Of a stretch of 64,000 nucleotides of DNA, positions 63,502 to 64,000 are shown one piece after another. The notes beneath the pieces are model-generated. The model was given only the letters and a program-made list of their open reading frames with translations, was not told the DNA's origin and ran no database searches. Source of the stretch: Flavobacterium sp. AED (lineage in GTDB: Bacteria > Bacteroidota > Bacteroidia > Flavobacteriales > Flavobacteriaceae); contig NZ_JSYM01000001.1 in assembly GCF_000812945.1 (NCBI RefSeq), forward strand, positions 2,028,228 through 2,092,227, read 5' to 3'. Position 1 is the stretch's first letter, and every line of letters starts with the position of its first letter. A program made the position numbers and the translations under genes.

Positions 63502-64000
63502 TGTTTATTATTTTAAGAATGCAAATATAGACCATTACAAAAATACATACAATATATATGTAAGGTTTGTTACTATATAGATGTAAAACAAAATCGGTAC
63601 TCATTATATATAGGTAAAGAAGGGATGTTTTTATTTAGGAGCTATTTCCCGCTATTCGTTTCAATCTTTTCTCTCGCAAAAAGAAACGAGAGAAAAGGAT
63701 TTTCACTGCTATCGGGGCTAGGGTAGTAATTTTGGTAAGTCACAATCTGGTTAAACGACAATGAAACTCAGCATCTAGAAGGATTTCATAAATTAAAAAA
63801 GACAGTGATAAGAGTACCTATATATAATGTTGCCTATAGTTTTCCTCGATAAAGTCGAGTTGCTTGTGTTATTCCTGAAGCTTGCGCAGGGTGATAGAAA
63901 AAAAAATTAGTTTCAAGATTCATGTTTTCAGCGAGTTAAATCCAAGATTAAAGAAACATTAAAAAAAGTGTTTAAAAAAGCTTGTAAAAGGGAATAAAGG
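63502..64000. other. 499-base non-coding end region with repeat-like block
   Basis: No gene supported. It should contain the thrS promoter near 63510-63600. A block at about 63640-63730 holds an 11-base perfect hairpin CTTTTCTCTCG/CGAGAGAAAAG (63666-63697) between TTTCCCGCTATTCG and GCTATCGGGGCTAGGG. I recall similar blocks scattered in flavobacterial genomes. Confidence 0.45.

Overview
The window reads as a chromosomal segment of a low-GC member of the Bacteroidota, most probably Flavobacterium or a close relative. The grounds are a SusC/SusD pair, a hybrid two-component regulator, many lipoproteins, several TAnnTTTG promoter elements spaced from an upstream TTG, and ribosomal and tRNA-synthetase proteins of flavobacterial type. 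No transposase, integrase, prophage or CRISPR array was seen.

Layout. 1-13.6 kb is a xylan-type polysaccharide utilization locus: the end of a GH3 glycosidase, a hybrid two-component sensor/AraC regulator, SusC, SusD, a TIG-domain surface glycan-binding lipoprotein and a GH10 endoxylanase lipoprotein. 13.9-16.8 kb is a chromate-resistance cluster: an exported Fe/Mn superoxide dismutase, a ChrA transporter and a ChrB-AraC fusion regulator. 17-22 kb holds a tRNA-Leu and two identical tRNA-Lys genes, shikimate kinase, a PRPP-binding phosphoribosyltransferase, an S4 protein, an FKBP lipoprotein and a split transketolase. 22-31.5 kb is stress and redox accessory material: a YciF-like protein, two rhodaneses, a collapsed P-type ATPase pseudogene, azoreductase, DoxX proteins, two HxlR regulators next to repeat-rich operator-like DNA, and an SDR enzyme. 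31.5-34.4 kb is a run of small minus-strand genes separated by attC-like imperfect palindromes, possibly a gene-cassette cluster.

34.8-51.6 kb is mostly housekeeping: tgt, an LptG-type permease, an EamA transporter, an LtaS-like phosphotransferase with a small phosphatase, accA and dnaB. It also carries a misleadingly named 'asparagine synthetase B'-like protein, a glutaminase, and a complete cyanophycin cycle (synthetase, cyanophycinase, isoaspartyl peptidase). 51.8-60.1 kb is a regulatory island: a stand-alone HSDR_N nuclease, several tiny proteins, a NarL-type response regulator and two paralogous TPR histidine kinases. Four of the small transcription units share an upstream TTTACGG element, which is a perfect 7-4-7 palindrome at one site. 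60.2-63.5 kb is the classic thrS-infC-rpmI-rplT operon, with infC starting at a non-canonical ATA.

The most unusual items are the ChrB-AraC fusion cluster, the repeated TTTACGG..CCGTAAA element beside the TPR-kinase/response-regulator genes, and the attC-like cassette run. A transglycosylase without its zinc cysteines and apparently leaderless promoters in front of dnaB and both TPR kinases also stand out. Gene functions rest on motif reading and remembered family features. No database search was run.
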